Made by a program: the position numbers and the translations under genes. This document shows, one piece after another, positions 8,823 through 17,619 of a stretch of 42,018 nt of DNA. Under the pieces are notes generated by a model that had not been told where the DNA came from, made no database searches, and was given only the letters and a program-made list of their open reading frames with translations. This stretch comes from Verrucomicrobiota bacterium (GTDB taxonomy: Bacteria > Verrucomicrobiota > Verrucomicrobiia > Limisphaerales > UBA9464), in assembly GCA_947471985.1 (NCBI GenBank), contig CANIZL010000058.1, positions 1 through 42,018 of the forward strand, in the 5' to 3' direction. Positions within the stretch are counted from its first letter, which is position 1. Each line of letters opens with the position of its first letter.

Positions 8823-10040
8823 ATGGGCTTCGCCACTCTCAAAATCGCCATCCGCGCGCTCAAGCGGAATTTCCTTCGTTCCATCCTCACCATGCTGGGC
8901 ATCATCATCGGCGTGGCCGCGGTGATCTCCGGCGTCAGCCTCGGTACCGGGGCCAAGGCACAGGTGGAGAAAAGTGTCGCATCCATGGGGCAGAACATCC
9001 TTACGGTGTTCAGCGGCAATATGCAGCGGGGCGGCTTCGGCCGGGGCATGGGCAGCACGCCCAACCTCACGCGGGAAGACTATGAAGCGCTTCGTCGCGA
9101 AATCACCGGCGTCGCCGGCGTTAGTCCCGAGGTGCGCACCTTCGCCACCGTCGCCTTCGGCAGTGCCAATCAGCAAACCCAGGTGCTGGGGGTCGGCGAG
9201 GATTACGTGATGGCCCGTTCGTGGCCGTTCCGGTCCGGACAAAATTTCACCGATTCCGATGTCCGCAGTGGCAATAAAGTCTGCCTCCTGGGGACCACCG
9301 CTTCGAAGACCCTCTTCGGCGAAGGAGCCGATCCAGTGGGACAAATCGTACGCATCAAGGGCGGACCGTACCAGGTGATGGGCCTGCTGGAGTCCAAAGG
9401 GGCCAACACCTTTGGCAGTGACCAGGACGACATCGTGCTGGTTCCCTGGACCAGCGCGCAAAAGCGCCTGACGGGCGACACCATGTTCCGCTCCTTTACG
9501 GTCTCCGCCGAAAGCCCCGGCGCGATGACCGACGTACAGAATCAAATCACAGAACTGTTGCGGCAGCGCCACAAGATCGTCCCACCGCGCGAGGACGATT
9601 TCACTGTGCGCAATCAGCAGGAATTGGCGGATTTCGCCACGCAAACGTCCCGGGTCATGACCGTGGTGATCAGCGCCATCGCCGGCATTTCCCTGCTCGT
9701 CGGCGGCATCGGTATCATGAACATCATGCTCGTCAGCGTCACCGAACGGACCCGGGAGATCGGCATCCGCCTGGCCGTGGGCGGACGCGGCTCGGACGTC
9801 ATGTGGCAGTTCCTGGCCGAGGCCATCCTGCTCAGCCTCGCGGGCGGCGCCCTCGGCATCGCCATCGGCATCTGGGCGTCGAAGATCATCACCGAGCTCT
9901 CGGCCTTCCCCACTCTGGTATCGCCGACGTCGATTGTGATCGCCTTCAGCGTGAGTGCGGCCATTGGCATTGTCTTCGGCTTCTTCCCCGCCCTCAAAGC
10001 GGCCCGACTCGATCCCATCGAAGCCTTGCGTTACGAGTAA
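8823..10040 (+). CDS. MacB-type FtsX-domain ABC permease
   Basis: Inner-membrane permease of the MacA-MacB system, 405 residues. There is one N-terminal helix (about 18-40, MLGIIIGVAAVISGVSLG) followed by a large periplasmic MacB_PCD domain (about 50-275). Three C-terminal helices make the FtsX domain (about 280-400), including the signature GGIGIMNIMLVSVTERTREI and the closing PALKAARLDPIEALRYE. A short Gly/Arg-rich loop (QRGGFGRGMG) sits early in the periplasmic domain. Start ATG 8823 lies 6 bp after the ATPase stop. No TolC gene is in the window, so the outer-membrane partner must be encoded elsewhere. Confidence 0.95.
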   Translation: MGFATLKIAIRALKRNFLRSILTMLGIIIGVAAVISGVSLGTGAKAQVEKSVASMGQNILTVFSGNMQRGGFGRGMGSTPNLTREDYEALRREITGVAGVSPEVRTFATVAFGSANQQTQVLGVGEDYVMARSWPFRSGQNFTDSDVRSGNKVCLLGTTASKTLFGEGADPVGQIVRIKGGPYQVMGLLESKGANTFGSDQDDIVLVPWTSAQKRLTGDTMFRSFTVSAESPGAMTDVQNQITELLRQRHKIVPPREDDFTVRNQQELADFATQTSRVMTVVISAIAGISLLVGGIGIMNIMLVSVTERTREIGIRLAVGGRGSDVMWQFLAEAILLSLAGGALGIAIGIWASKIITELSAFPTLVSPTSIVIAFSVSAAIGIVFGFFPALKAARLDPIEALRYE

Positions 10041-10138
10041 CCGCCGCCCTTGCGGTCACCGTTCCGCCCGCCCGCCGCAATCCGCTCCCGCCACACTTTG
10101 GCTTGCGGCGATTCAGGCGCTACGGTGAGGGTTCGATC

Positions 10139-11053
10139 ATGGGACTTTTTGACAAGTTAAAGGCGGCCTTCACCCGCACAACCTCGACGCTCGCGCACGA
10201 GGTCAAGCGCATCGTATCACGATCGCCCCGCCTGACGGCCGAAAGTCTGGAGGAACTCGAGACGGCCCTGCTCCGGGCGGATCTCGGTCTGCCCATGACC
10301 CAACAGATTCTCGGCGAAGCCAAACAGGCGTTCGAAACGCAAGGCAAGGCCGGCTTGGATTTTGTCGAGATCGCCGCCCGGGAGGTGGAGAAAAGCCTCG
10401 CCACCAGCGATCCCACCCTGCACGCCCAACCCACCGGTCTCACCGTGGTCTCCATCGTGGGGGTTAATGGGACCGGCAAGACCACGACCTCCGCCAAGCT
10501 CGCCCACCTGATGCAGCAACGGGGCGAATCCGCCGTACTCGCGGCGTGCGACACGTTCCGGGCGGCCGCGATTGAGCAGCTCAAGCTGTGGGGCCAACGA
10601 CTCAACGTGCCGGTGATCGCCGGAGCCTACCAGGCGGATCCCGCGGCGATCGCCCACGACGCCATCACAGCCGCCCTGGGCCGGAATGCGCGCTGGTTGT
10701 TTGTCGACACGGCCGGCCGGTTGCACACCAAAAACAACCTGATGGCGGAATTGCAAAAAGTGCACCGGGTGATGGATCGCCGCTTGGCCGGAGCCCCGCA
10801 CGAAACCCTCCTGGTGCTGGACGGTTCCACGGGCATGAACGCCATGAACCAGGCACGGGAGTTTCATAAGGCCGTCAAACTCACCGGGCTGATCATCACC
10901 AAGCTCGACGGCACCAGCAAAGGCGGCGCCGTAGTGGCCATCCAACGGGAGCTGGGCCTGCCCGTGAAGTTCATTGGGGTCGGTGAGCAACCCGAGGATT
11001 TGCAGCCCTTCAACGCGAAGGAGTTTGCGGACGCACTGTTCGAAAGTCGTTAA
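10139..11053 (+). CDS. ftsY: Signal recognition particle receptor FtsY
   Basis: The SRP receptor GTPase docks ribosome-nascent chain-SRP complexes at the membrane for cotranslational insertion. The 304-residue protein is essentially just the NG domains. It has an N-domain helical bundle (1-95), P-loop [10 protein letters not shown] (108-117), the DTFRAAA motif, [13 protein letters not shown] (190-202), and the guanine-specificity TKLDG (254-258). The acidic A domain seen in E. coli is absent, as in many bacteria. The usual TTGQN motif reads STGMN here (230-234). The ATG at 10139 is the first that gives the MGLFDKLK start typical of short FtsY. An in-frame upstream extension into the permease gene is rejected. 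ribD follows 31 bp later. Confidence 0.96.
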   Translation: MGLFDKLKAAFTRTTSTLAHEVKRIVSRSPRLTAESLEELETALLRADLGLPMTQQILGEAKQAFETQGKAGLDFVEIAAREVEKSLATSDPTLHAQPTGLTVVSIVGVNGTGKTTTSAKLAHLMQQRGESAVLAACDTFRAAAIEQLKLWGQRLNVPVIAGAYQADPAAIAHDAITAALGRNARWLFVDTAGRLHTKNNLMAELQKVHRVMDRRLAGAPHETLLVLDGSTGMNAMNQAREFHKAVKLTGLIITKLDGTSKGGAVVAIQRELGLPVKFIGVGEQPEDLQPFNAKEFADALFESR

Positions 11054-11084
11054 GTTGCGGCGGTCCCGCCGAACGGGCCACGTC

Positions 11085-12212
11085 ATGTCTCCTCATCACG
11101 ACACCTTCATGCGGCAAGCGCTCCGGCTCGCAGCCCGGGGCCGGGGGACGACGTCACCCAATCCCATGGTTGGGGCCGTCCTGGTGCGGCGAGGCCGGGT
11201 GATCGGACAGGGCTATCACCGGCGGGCGGGGGGGCCCCACGCAGAAATCGAGGCCCTGAACGACGCCGCCGCGCGGGGGGAATCGCCCCGCGGAGCCACG
11301 CTCTACGTCACGCTGGAACCGTGCTGCACCCACGGACGTACCCCGCCCTGCACGGACGCCATCGTCAAAGCCGGAATCCGGCAGGTCGTGGTGGCCGCCA
11401 CCGATCCCAATCCGCATCACGCCGGCCGGGGATTCGACCTGCTTCGAACCGCAGGCATCCAAGTGCAGTCCGGCCTCCAGATGGAAGCCGCGAACCGCTT
11501 GAACGAAATCTTCAATCATTGGATCGTCCACCGCACACCGTGGGTGACCTTGAAGATCGCCCAGACCTTGGACGGCAAAATTGCCACCGCAGCCGGCCAA
11601 TCAAAATGGATCACCGGCGAAGGCGCCCGGCGCGTCGGCCAACAGCTGCGGCGGGCCCACGACGCCATTCTGGTCGGAGTGGAAACGGTCCTCCAGGACG
11701 ATCCCGCCCTGACCCTGCGAATTGGGCGCCGGGTGGAAGCCCGACGCCGCTGGGTGTTGGACACGCGAGCGCGGACGCCTCTCACCGCCCAGCTGGTGAC
11801 CGATGCGTTTGCCGATCAGACCACCATCGTGGTGGGGGTGAATGCTCCCAAAAGCCGGGTGAAGGTGCTCGCCCGGCTCGTTTCGGTGTTAAGCGCTCCG
11901 CTGCGGAATGGCCGAATCGATTTGTCCTGGTTGATGACCCAAATGGGTGGTTCCTCCGGGGCTTCGCCGCTGACGAGCCTCCTGGTGGAAGGCGGAGGAG
12001 AAGTTCATGCCTCATTTCTCGAGGCCCGCTTGGCTCACCGTTTTGTTTCATTTGTCGCGCCCAAGATCCTCGGCGGTGGCACCGCCCGACGCGCGGTCGG
12101 CGGTGAAAGTTACCCTTCGCTCGCCGCTTGTCCCCGGTTGATCGACGTCGAATCACGACAAGTGCCCCCGGACCTCATGTTCAGCGGTCGCATTCAGTAT
12201 CCCCAGTCCTGA
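11085..12212 (+). CDS. ribD: Bifunctional riboflavin deaminase/reductase RibD
   Basis: Carries out the second and third steps of riboflavin synthesis: deamination of the pyrimidinone formed from GTP, then NADPH-dependent reduction of its ribosyl side chain. The 375-residue protein has an N-terminal deaminase with zinc ligands His52 (PHAEIEA), Cys80 and Cys89 (EPCCTHGRTPPC) and catalytic Glu54. The C-terminal reductase starts near residue 145 (PWVTLKIAQTLDGKIA, SKWITG). The ATG at 11085 gives the standard N-terminus just before the deaminase motif TSPNPMVGAV. ribE follows by 17 bp. No FMN riboswitch is visible upstream, where ftsY is 31 bp away. Confidence 0.95.
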   Translation: MSPHHDTFMRQALRLAARGRGTTSPNPMVGAVLVRRGRVIGQGYHRRAGGPHAEIEALNDAAARGESPRGATLYVTLEPCCTHGRTPPCTDAIVKAGIRQVVVAATDPNPHHAGRGFDLLRTAGIQVQSGLQMEAANRLNEIFNHWIVHRTPWVTLKIAQTLDGKIATAAGQSKWITGEGARRVGQQLRRAHDAILVGVETVLQDDPALTLRIGRRVEARRRWVLDTRARTPLTAQLVTDAFADQTTIVVGVNAPKSRVKVLARLVSVLSAPLRNGRIDLSWLMTQMGGSSGASPLTSLLVEGGGEVHASFLEARLAHRFVSFVAPKILGGGTARRAVGGESYPSLAACPRLIDVESRQVPPDLMFSGRIQYPQS

Positions 12213-12229
12213 AACCCCAACGAAACTTC

Positions 12230-12898
12230 ATGTTTACCGGCCTCATTGAAGAAACCGGGCGGATTGCCCGGGTCACCCCCACACTGACCGGCATCCGTCT
12301 CGCAGTCACCTGCCGGACCTGCGCCCGTGGCACGCGCTTGGGCGACAGCATCGCAGTAAATGGCGCCTGCCTCACGGTGGTGCAACGCGTCCCGCGAAAA
12401 TCGGGACCTGCGGGCACCGTCGATCTGCATTTCGATCTCCTGCAGGAAACCTGGCGCCGCACCAGCCTCTCGCAGGCCCAGGTGGGCGCAGCCGTAAACC
12501 TGGAGCGTGCCCTCGCAGCAAACGCCCGGCTCGGCGGGCACTTCGTCACGGGACACGTGGATGACACGGGCATGATCACCCGCTGGGAACGTTCCGGAAA
12601 AGACCACGTTCTGGACATCGCCGCGCCCGCCGCTTTGCGCCCCTTGTTTGTACCGAAAGGGAGTGTGGCGGTCGACGGCATCAGCCTGACGGTCGCCGAC
12701 GTCACGCGGACCGGATTCCGAATTTGGATCATTCCGCACACCCATGCCGTTACCGCCCTGCACGAACGTCAGGTCGGGGACCGGGTGAATCTGGAAACGG
12801 ATCTTTTGGGCAAATACGTTGCCCGGATGCTGGGAACCACGACGTCCCGCCGAAAACGGCAGCGAACCGGGACGCAAAAAGACCTCGCCGCGTCGTGA
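12230..12898 (+). CDS. ribE: Riboflavin synthase alpha chain
   Basis: Dismutates two 6,7-dimethyl-8-ribityllumazine molecules into riboflavin and a pyrimidinedione. The 222-residue protein shows the classic duplicated lumazine-binding architecture. Domain 1 starts MFTGLIEETG and contains NGACLTVV. Domain 2 contains GHFVTGHVDDTG and VDGISLTV. The MFTG start at 12230 is diagnostic, so longer upstream starts are excluded. The last 20 residues are basic (SRRKRQRTGTQK), slightly beyond the usual end. It follows ribD by 17 bp. ribBA and ribH are not in the window. Confidence 0.96.
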   Translation: MFTGLIEETGRIARVTPTLTGIRLAVTCRTCARGTRLGDSIAVNGACLTVVQRVPRKSGPAGTVDLHFDLLQETWRRTSLSQAQVGAAVNLERALAANARLGGHFVTGHVDDTGMITRWERSGKDHVLDIAAPAALRPLFVPKGSVAVDGISLTVADVTRTGFRIWIIPHTHAVTALHERQVGDRVNLETDLLGKYVARMLGTTTSRRKRQRTGTQKDLAAS

Positions 12899-13027
12899 TT
12901 CCAGTGACCAGCCGAACGTTCCGGGCTCCGGCCGGGAGCCCTCGTGGTGGCCCCCTCCGGTGTCCGCGAAAATTCTCCGCTCCGTCCTGTTCATCGCCCA
13001 AAAACCCCGCAGATTGCGCCCGTTCCG

Positions 13028-14497
13028 ATGCTGCATCGACTTACCATTTCTGAACTCACCGCCCGTCTGGGGCGCCGGGAAGTTTCCGCCCGCGAGGCGC
13101 TTCAGGCGTGTCTGGATCAAGTGGATCGCGTGGATCCCCAGGTGAAGGCCTTCCTGTCCATCGACCGCACGGATGCCCAAGCCCAGGCGGACGCCGCCGA
13201 TCAAGCTTTGGCGTCCGGCACTCGTCACGCAGAGAAGCCTCTGCTCGGCGTCCCGATCGCCCTGAAGGACGTTTTGTCCCACCGCGGACAGCCGCTCAAC
13301 TGCGCCTCAAAAATCCTCGGCAAATACGTCTCTCCGTACGATGCCACCGTGGTTTCCCGATTAAAGGATGCGGGCGCGATCCTGTTTGGACGGCTGAACA
13401 TGGATGAGTTTGCCATGGGCAGTTCCACGGAGAATTCCGCTTATTGGACGTCGCTCAATCCTTGGGACACGAGCCGCATTCCCGGCGGCAGCTCCGGCGG
13501 ATGCGCCGTGGCGGTTGCGGCGAATGAAGCCTTTGCCACCATTGGTTCCGACACCGGCGGTTCGATCCGGCAACCCGCGGCACTCTGCGGTTGTGTCGGT
13601 CTGAAGCCCACGTACGGACTGGTTTCCCGCTACGGGTTGGTCGCCTTTGCGAGTTCACTGGACCAAATCGGGCCGTTCACCAAGACGGTCGGCGACGCCA
13701 CCACATTGATGAGTGTGCTGGCGGGACATGATCCGCGGGATTCGACGAGTGTTCCCCAACCCGTGCCGAATTATGCGGCGGCTCTCGGGGCCACGTCCCT
13801 CAAGGGCCTGCGACTGGGGATCGTGAAGGAATTCCAGATCGGTGGGTTGGACCTGGAAGTGAAGGCGGCCACGGATGCCGCGGCCCGGCATCTGGCGAGC
13901 CTGGGTGCGGAGATTGTGGATGTCAGCCTGCCGCACAGCGACTACGCGGCGGCGACCTACTACATCATCGCTCCGGCGGAAGCCTCGGCCAACCTCGCCC
14001 GGTTCGATGGCATCCGCTATGGCGCCCGGGTGGACGGGGCTGACCTGATGGAGTTGAACAGTCGCACCCGCGGTGCGGGCTTTGGCGCGGAAGTGAAGCG
14101 CCGGGTGATCCTGGGCACCTACGTGCTCAGCTCCGGATATTACGATGCCTTCTATCTTCGGGCACAGAAAGTCCGCACCTTGATCCGGCAGGATTTCCTC
14201 AAGGCCTTTGAGAAAGTGGACGCCATCCTGAGCCCCACAACGCCGACGGCGGCCTTCAAAGTGGGTGAAAAATCGGCCGACCCATTGCAGATGTACCTCA
14301 GCGACATCTTTACGATCTCCTGCAACCTCGCGGGCATCTGCGGACTCAGCCTGCCGTGCGGCTACACGGCCTCACCCCGGCTCCCGCTTGGATTGCAGTT
14401 GCTCGGCAAACCCTTTGGCGAGGAATCCCTGTTCCGCATCGCGCACGCCTACGAACAAAGCACCCCCTGGCATCGTGAAGTCGCACCGTTGGGCTGA
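13028..14497 (+). CDS. gatA: Asp/Glu-tRNA amidotransferase subunit A
   Basis: Glutaminase subunit of the GatCAB complex, which turns misacylated Glu-tRNA(Gln) and Asp-tRNA(Asn) into the correct amidated forms. The 489-residue protein has the amidase-signature triad Lys80 (PIALKDVLS), cis-Ser155 (PGGSSGGCAVAVAA) and Ser179 nucleophile (GSDTGGSIRQPA). It also shows GLKPTYGLVSRYGLVAFASS, the signature separating GatA from other amidases. The start at ATG 13028 gives MLHRLTISEL. gatB and gatC are not adjacent, so the complex is split around the genome. mntR starts 15 bp downstream and may be read from the same transcript. Confidence 0.96.
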   Translation: MLHRLTISELTARLGRREVSAREALQACLDQVDRVDPQVKAFLSIDRTDAQAQADAADQALASGTRHAEKPLLGVPIALKDVLSHRGQPLNCASKILGKYVSPYDATVVSRLKDAGAILFGRLNMDEFAMGSSTENSAYWTSLNPWDTSRIPGGSSGGCAVAVAANEAFATIGSDTGGSIRQPAALCGCVGLKPTYGLVSRYGLVAFASSLDQIGPFTKTVGDATTLMSVLAGHDPRDSTSVPQPVPNYAAALGATSLKGLRLGIVKEFQIGGLDLEVKAATDAAARHLASLGAEIVDVSLPHSDYAAATYYIIAPAEASANLARFDGIRYGARVDGADLMELNSRTRGAGFGAEVKRRVILGTYVLSSGYYDAFYLRAQKVRTLIRQDFLKAFEKVDAILSPTTPTAAFKVGEKSADPLQMYLSDIFTISCNLAGICGLSLPCGYTASPRLPLGLQLLGKPFGEESLFRIAHAYEQSTPWHREVAPLG

Positions 14498-14512
14498 GCC
14501 ATCTGCACGCAC

Positions 14513-14941
14513 GTGAGACCCGAGGGCCGGCCCAATCGCTCCGAATCCGTCGAGGATCACCTCGAACGGATTCAGGATTTGGTGGATCGCCTCGGCTATG
14601 CGCGCGTCAGCGACGTGGCGGAAGCCTTGGAACTGAGTCGCTCGACGGTTTCCAATATGATCCGGCGCCTCGCGAAAAGGGGCTACGTCAATTATCAGCG
14701 CTATCGCGGTTTTACCCTGACCGAATCCGGGCGGGCGGTGGCGGCAGATATCCGGACACGCCACGAAACCGTCACGGCCTTTCTGCGGCAGCTCGGATTG
14801 GAAAAGGATACGATCGAGGCCGAGGTGGAGGACATCGAGCACCATCTCAAGCCTCAAACCTTGGCGGCGCTCAGCTCGCTGGTGGAGTATTGGGAATCAC
14901 ACCCCACCGCCTTGGCGGCCTTTCGGAAATACCGGCCGTAA
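14513..14941 (+). CDS. mntR: MntR-type manganese-responsive regulator (DtxR family)
   Basis: A 142-residue, two-domain DtxR-family repressor. A winged helix (about 12-75, GYARVSDVAEALELSRSTVS) is followed by a dimerisation helix pair. Alignment by eye to Bacillus subtilis MntR keeps all six manganese ligands: Asp15 and Glu18 in EDHLERI, His84 in RHE, and Glu106, Glu109, His110 in EVEDIEHH. It lacks the SH3-like third domain of DtxR. It starts with GTG, 15 bp after gatA. In this family Mn(II) binding drives operator binding and repression of uptake systems. The metal ABC operon at 20-24 kb is the obvious candidate target. It is convergent with exbD, 21 bp away. Confidence 0.93.
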   Translation: MRPEGRPNRSESVEDHLERIQDLVDRLGYARVSDVAEALELSRSTVSNMIRRLAKRGYVNYQRYRGFTLTESGRAVAADIRTRHETVTAFLRQLGLEKDTIEAEVEDIEHHLKPQTLAALSSLVEYWESHPTALAAFRKYRP

Positions 14942-14962
14942 AACGTCCGTCAGGGGTCGCCG

Positions 14963-15391
14963 TCAGGGTCCCTGTTTGGTGAAGGCGCGAACCACGGTGA
15001 GATTCGCCTGCTTGGCAAAACTCATGGCGCGGGCCACGTGCTCCCAGCTCGCATCCTTATCGGCCCGCAATACCAAACGAGTTTGGGCGTCCTTGGCACC
15101 GGCCGATTTCATTTCCGCCAGTAATTGATCCGGGGTCACCGGTCGGCTGCCGATGAAATAGGTGGGATCAGTCGCGGTCGCGCGGGCAATGGTTACGACC
15201 AGCGGGGGCTTGGCCTCGCCGGCACCTGCCTTCAGGGCATCCCCGACGTCCGGCAGGTTGAGTTTTACGGCCGGCTGATTCCGGAACGTGGACGTCACCA
15301 GCAGGAAAACCAGCATCACGATCAAGACGTCGATCAATGAGATGATGATAATGCCGGGCGCGGTCCGGCGGCGGCGGGGATAAAAGCTCAT
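14963..15391 (-). CDS. exbD: ExbD/TolR-family biopolymer transport protein
   Basis: A 142-residue partner of ExbB that turns the proton gradient into force on outer-membrane receptors or the Tol-Pal system. A short basic cytoplasmic N-terminus is followed by one membrane helix with the essential acidic residue Asp21 in SLIDVLIVMLVFLLV. A periplasmic domain follows, with the standard strand/helix pattern (RLVLRADKDASWEHV). The start codon overlaps the exbB stop by four bases, so the two are translationally coupled. No TonB or receptor is adjacent, so the energised process is unknown. Confidence 0.9.
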   Translation of the reverse strand: MSFYPRRRRTAPGIIIISLIDVLIVMLVFLLVTSTFRNQPAVKLNLPDVGDALKAGAGEAKPPLVVTIARATATDPTYFIGSRPVTPDQLLAEMKSAGAKDAQTRLVLRADKDASWEHVARAMSFAKQANLTVVRAFTKQGP

Positions 15392-16017
15392 CGCCGCTCC
15401 CGGGTTGATTCCACGCCGGCTTCGGCGCGCGGGGTTTTGAGGTACCGTTGACGGAGCAGTTCATCGCAACAGGACTCAAGTTCCAATGCGAGGGCCTCGA
15501 CCCGCTTGTTCAAAATGCTCCAGCAGGCCAGTGTCGGGATGGCCACCATCAGCCCGAGCAACGTCTTGTTCAAGGCCGCACCGATGCCTTTGGCCAGCAG
15601 CGTGTTGTCCCCCGCGACGGCCTTGCCGAAGTCGCCGAACAACGGGATGATGCCGTAGATCGTTCCCACCAGCCCCAGCAATGGGGCGATGCCGACGATT
15701 ACTTCGAGGATGACCAACCCGCGCTCGAGGGACAGCACTTCCCGGCGGGCCGCGATGGTCACCGCCGCGGTATTGTCTTCCCGGACGTACGGCAAATGAT
15801 CGAGGATGATTCGCAGAAGGCGTCCCAGTGGAGTCGGACTGGCGGTGCATGCGCCACGCAAGACGTCATCCTCGGCCCCGAGTTGTTGGATCAGCTGCGA
15901 CGGGACGATTGCCGCCCGGCGCAATGACCAAAATCGTTCCAATACTACGGCCAGGGCAATCACGGAAAGCCCGAGCAACGTCCACCCAAAAAAACCGGCA
16001 TCACTCAACCAAGACAT
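15388..16017 (-). CDS. exbB: ExbB/TolQ/MotA-family proton channel protein
   Basis: A 209-residue protein with three membrane segments: about 8-27, 105-130 (VGIAPLLGLVGTIYGIIPLF) and 150-172. The central signature PLLGLVGTIYG and the following KGIGAALNKTLLGLMVAIP are typical of ExbB/TolQ. Five ExbB units surround an ExbD dimer to form the motor. It is the first gene of a two-gene minus-strand unit with exbD. The 361-bp region upstream separates it from divergently read hisC and probably holds both promoters. Confidence 0.92.
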   Translation of the reverse strand: MSWLSDAGFFGWTLLGLSVIALAVVLERFWSLRRAAIVPSQLIQQLGAEDDVLRGACTASPTPLGRLLRIILDHLPYVREDNTAAVTIAARREVLSLERGLVILEVIVGIAPLLGLVGTIYGIIPLFGDFGKAVAGDNTLLAKGIGAALNKTLLGLMVAIPTLACWSILNKRVEALALELESCCDELLRQRYLKTPRAEAGVESTRERR

Positions 16018-16378
16018 GCTGCACCGTGCACCAACCGAACCATGCCGTCAGGTGGAATCCGCGCCGGAGCAGCAGCTTCGAGAGGTAACGGCCAACCACC
16101 CCAAAACGGCGCCCGGTGACAGCATTCGGCCTTTCCGATGAACTGCTTTCTGATCGATTCAGTTTGCCCCCCCGGGACCAACGACGCAGCGCACAGCAGC
16201 GGGGGAAACCCATCCAAAACGTGAACCTGGCACCCTATCATCGAGCAGGTTCGGGATTGAGGGGCAGGTTCGGGATTGAGGGTGGCGCCTTTGTATTGGG
16301 GTGCCTCCGGTTGGCTACCGCATCCGGGTCCTCCACCGCCTTTGCCTTTGTTCCGACCGGCTACCAGATTGCACCCGC
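16018..16378. other. Intergenic region between exbB and hisC
   Basis: This is 361 bp between divergent genes and should contain both promoters. I find no convincing ORF, RNA gene or strong sigma-70 promoter pair by eye. The only clear structure is a tandem 19-bp duplication near 16245-16282, listed separately. Confidence 0.6.
16245..16282. repeat. Tandem 19-bp direct repeat, two perfect copies
   Basis: GCAGGTTCGGGATTGAGGG occurs twice in immediate succession (16245-16263 and 16264-16282), about 97 bp before the hisC start. With two copies it may be a replication-slippage duplication rather than a regulatory array. Confidence 0.9.
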
Positions 16379-17485
16379 ATGAGTTCTGTCTTGTCTCGAT
16401 TGAATCCACAATTGGCGTCGCTGCCCGTCTACATCCCGGGGAAACCCATCGATCAAGTCGCCCGCGAACACGGTCTCGATCCCGCCGGAATCATCAAGCT
16501 GGCCTCCAACGAGAATCCCCTGGGCCCCTCCCCCAAGGCCCTCGCGGCGATGCAATCGGCCCTCCCCCACATGCACCTGTACCCGGATGGATCCTCCCAC
16601 GATTTGAAAGCAGCGCTCGCCAGCGCCCAAGGGGTGGAGCCGGCCAATCTGGTGCTCGGCAATGGCTCCAACGAAGTCCTCGAGCTGGTCGCCCATGCCT
16701 TTCTCTCGCCCGGTGATGAAGTCGTGGTCTCGCAATACTGCTTCGCGGTCTATCCCATCATCACAGCCCTCATGGGTGCCCGCCTCGTGACGGTGCCCGC
16801 CCTGCCCGGATTTGCCGCGGATATTCCGGGAATGCTCCAGGCAATCACCCCCCGTACGAAGGCGGTGTTCCTGGCCAATCCAAACAATCCCACCGGCACC
16901 CTGACGTCGCGCGAGGACGTAGCGCAGCTATTGGCCGAAGTTCCATCCGACGTCCTGCTGGTCCTCGACGAGGCCTACGTCGAATTTCTGACCGATTCCA
17001 TCGACCTCCTGCCGCTGATCCGGGCCGGGGTCCACGACAACCTGCTGCTCACACGCACGTTCTCGAAGATTTTCGGGTTGGCCGGTCTGCGCCTCGGTTA
17101 TGGCATCGGCAGCCCGGGACTAATCTCCGCACTCGAGAAAGTCCGGCAGCCGTTCAACATCAACTCCGTGGCCCAAGCCGGTGCCGTCGCCGCGCTGCAG
17201 GATTCCGAGCACATCCGCCAGACCCGCCAGAACAATCGCGCGGGACTGGAATACCTCGAGCGCTCCTGTGCCGAGTTGGGGTTGGAAATCGTTCCGTCCC
17301 ACGCCAACTTCATTCTGGTAAAGGTCGGTAACGGCGCCGGCGTTTTTCAAGCCCTGCAAAAGCAGGGGGTCATCACCCGGCCCATGGGCTCGTATCAGCT
17401 GCCGGACTGGCTCCGAGTTTCCGTGGGTACGGCGGCGGAAAACCAGCGTTTCATCGCTGCACTGCGCAATATTCCGGGACGTTAG
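16379..17485 (+). CDS. hisC: Histidinol-phosphate aminotransferase
   Basis: A PLP enzyme converting imidazole acetol phosphate to histidinol phosphate in histidine synthesis. Some homologues also act on aromatic amino acids. The 368-residue protein has KLASNENPLGPSPKA (35-54), LGNGSNEVLE, ANPNNPTGT (167-174), VLDEAYVEF with the PLP-contacting Asp197/Tyr200 region, and the Schiff-base lysine Lys230 in TRTFSKIFGLAGLRLGY. The C-terminal Arg-containing DWLRVSVGT binds substrate carboxylate/phosphate. The ATG at 16379 starts the conserved N-terminus, and an upstream in-frame ATG (16301) would add an unrelated tail. No other his gene is near. It converges on the YugP-like gene. Confidence 0.93.
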   Translation: MSSVLSRLNPQLASLPVYIPGKPIDQVAREHGLDPAGIIKLASNENPLGPSPKALAAMQSALPHMHLYPDGSSHDLKAALASAQGVEPANLVLGNGSNEVLELVAHAFLSPGDEVVVSQYCFAVYPIITALMGARLVTVPALPGFAADIPGMLQAITPRTKAVFLANPNNPTGTLTSREDVAQLLAEVPSDVLLVLDEAYVEFLTDSIDLLPLIRAGVHDNLLLTRTFSKIFGLAGLRLGYGIGSPGLISALEKVRQPFNINSVAQAGAVAALQDSEHIRQTRQNNRAGLEYLERSCAELGLEIVPSHANFILVKVGNGAGVFQALQKQGVITRPMGSYQLPDWLRVSVGTAAENQRFIAALRNIPGR

Positions 17486-17551
17486 TCCATCAACCTGACC
17501 GTCAAACCCGCGCCAATCGTCACCCGGCCCGGGTCCGCATCAGCCTCACCT

Positions 17552-17584
17552 AAAAAAGCCGGGGCGATCCCCTGATCGCCCCGG
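17552..17584 (-). terminator. Rho-independent terminator of the YugP-like gene
   Basis: A perfect 11-bp GC-rich inverted repeat with arms 17559-17569 and 17574-17584 encloses a 4-base loop. On the minus strand it is followed directly by six T (17557-17552). It sits 35 bp past the stop of the minus-strand peptidase gene and also separates it from convergent hisC. Confidence 0.93.
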
Positions 17585-17619
17585 TCACACACAAAGACGG
17601 ACCGCTGGTCCGCCCCAAA

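Noticed and set aside
8022-9644. A 540-codon open frame on the minus strand
   Set aside because: It is antisense to the MacB ATPase and permease genes, both of which carry full family motifs.
10974-11084. Upstream in-frame extension of ribD
   Set aside because: It overlaps ftsY and adds a sequence without deaminase features. The MSPHHD start is family-typical.
12899-13027. A possible gatC gene upstream of gatA
   Set aside because: Only 129 bp are free, too short for gatC (about 95 residues), and no matching frame is seen.
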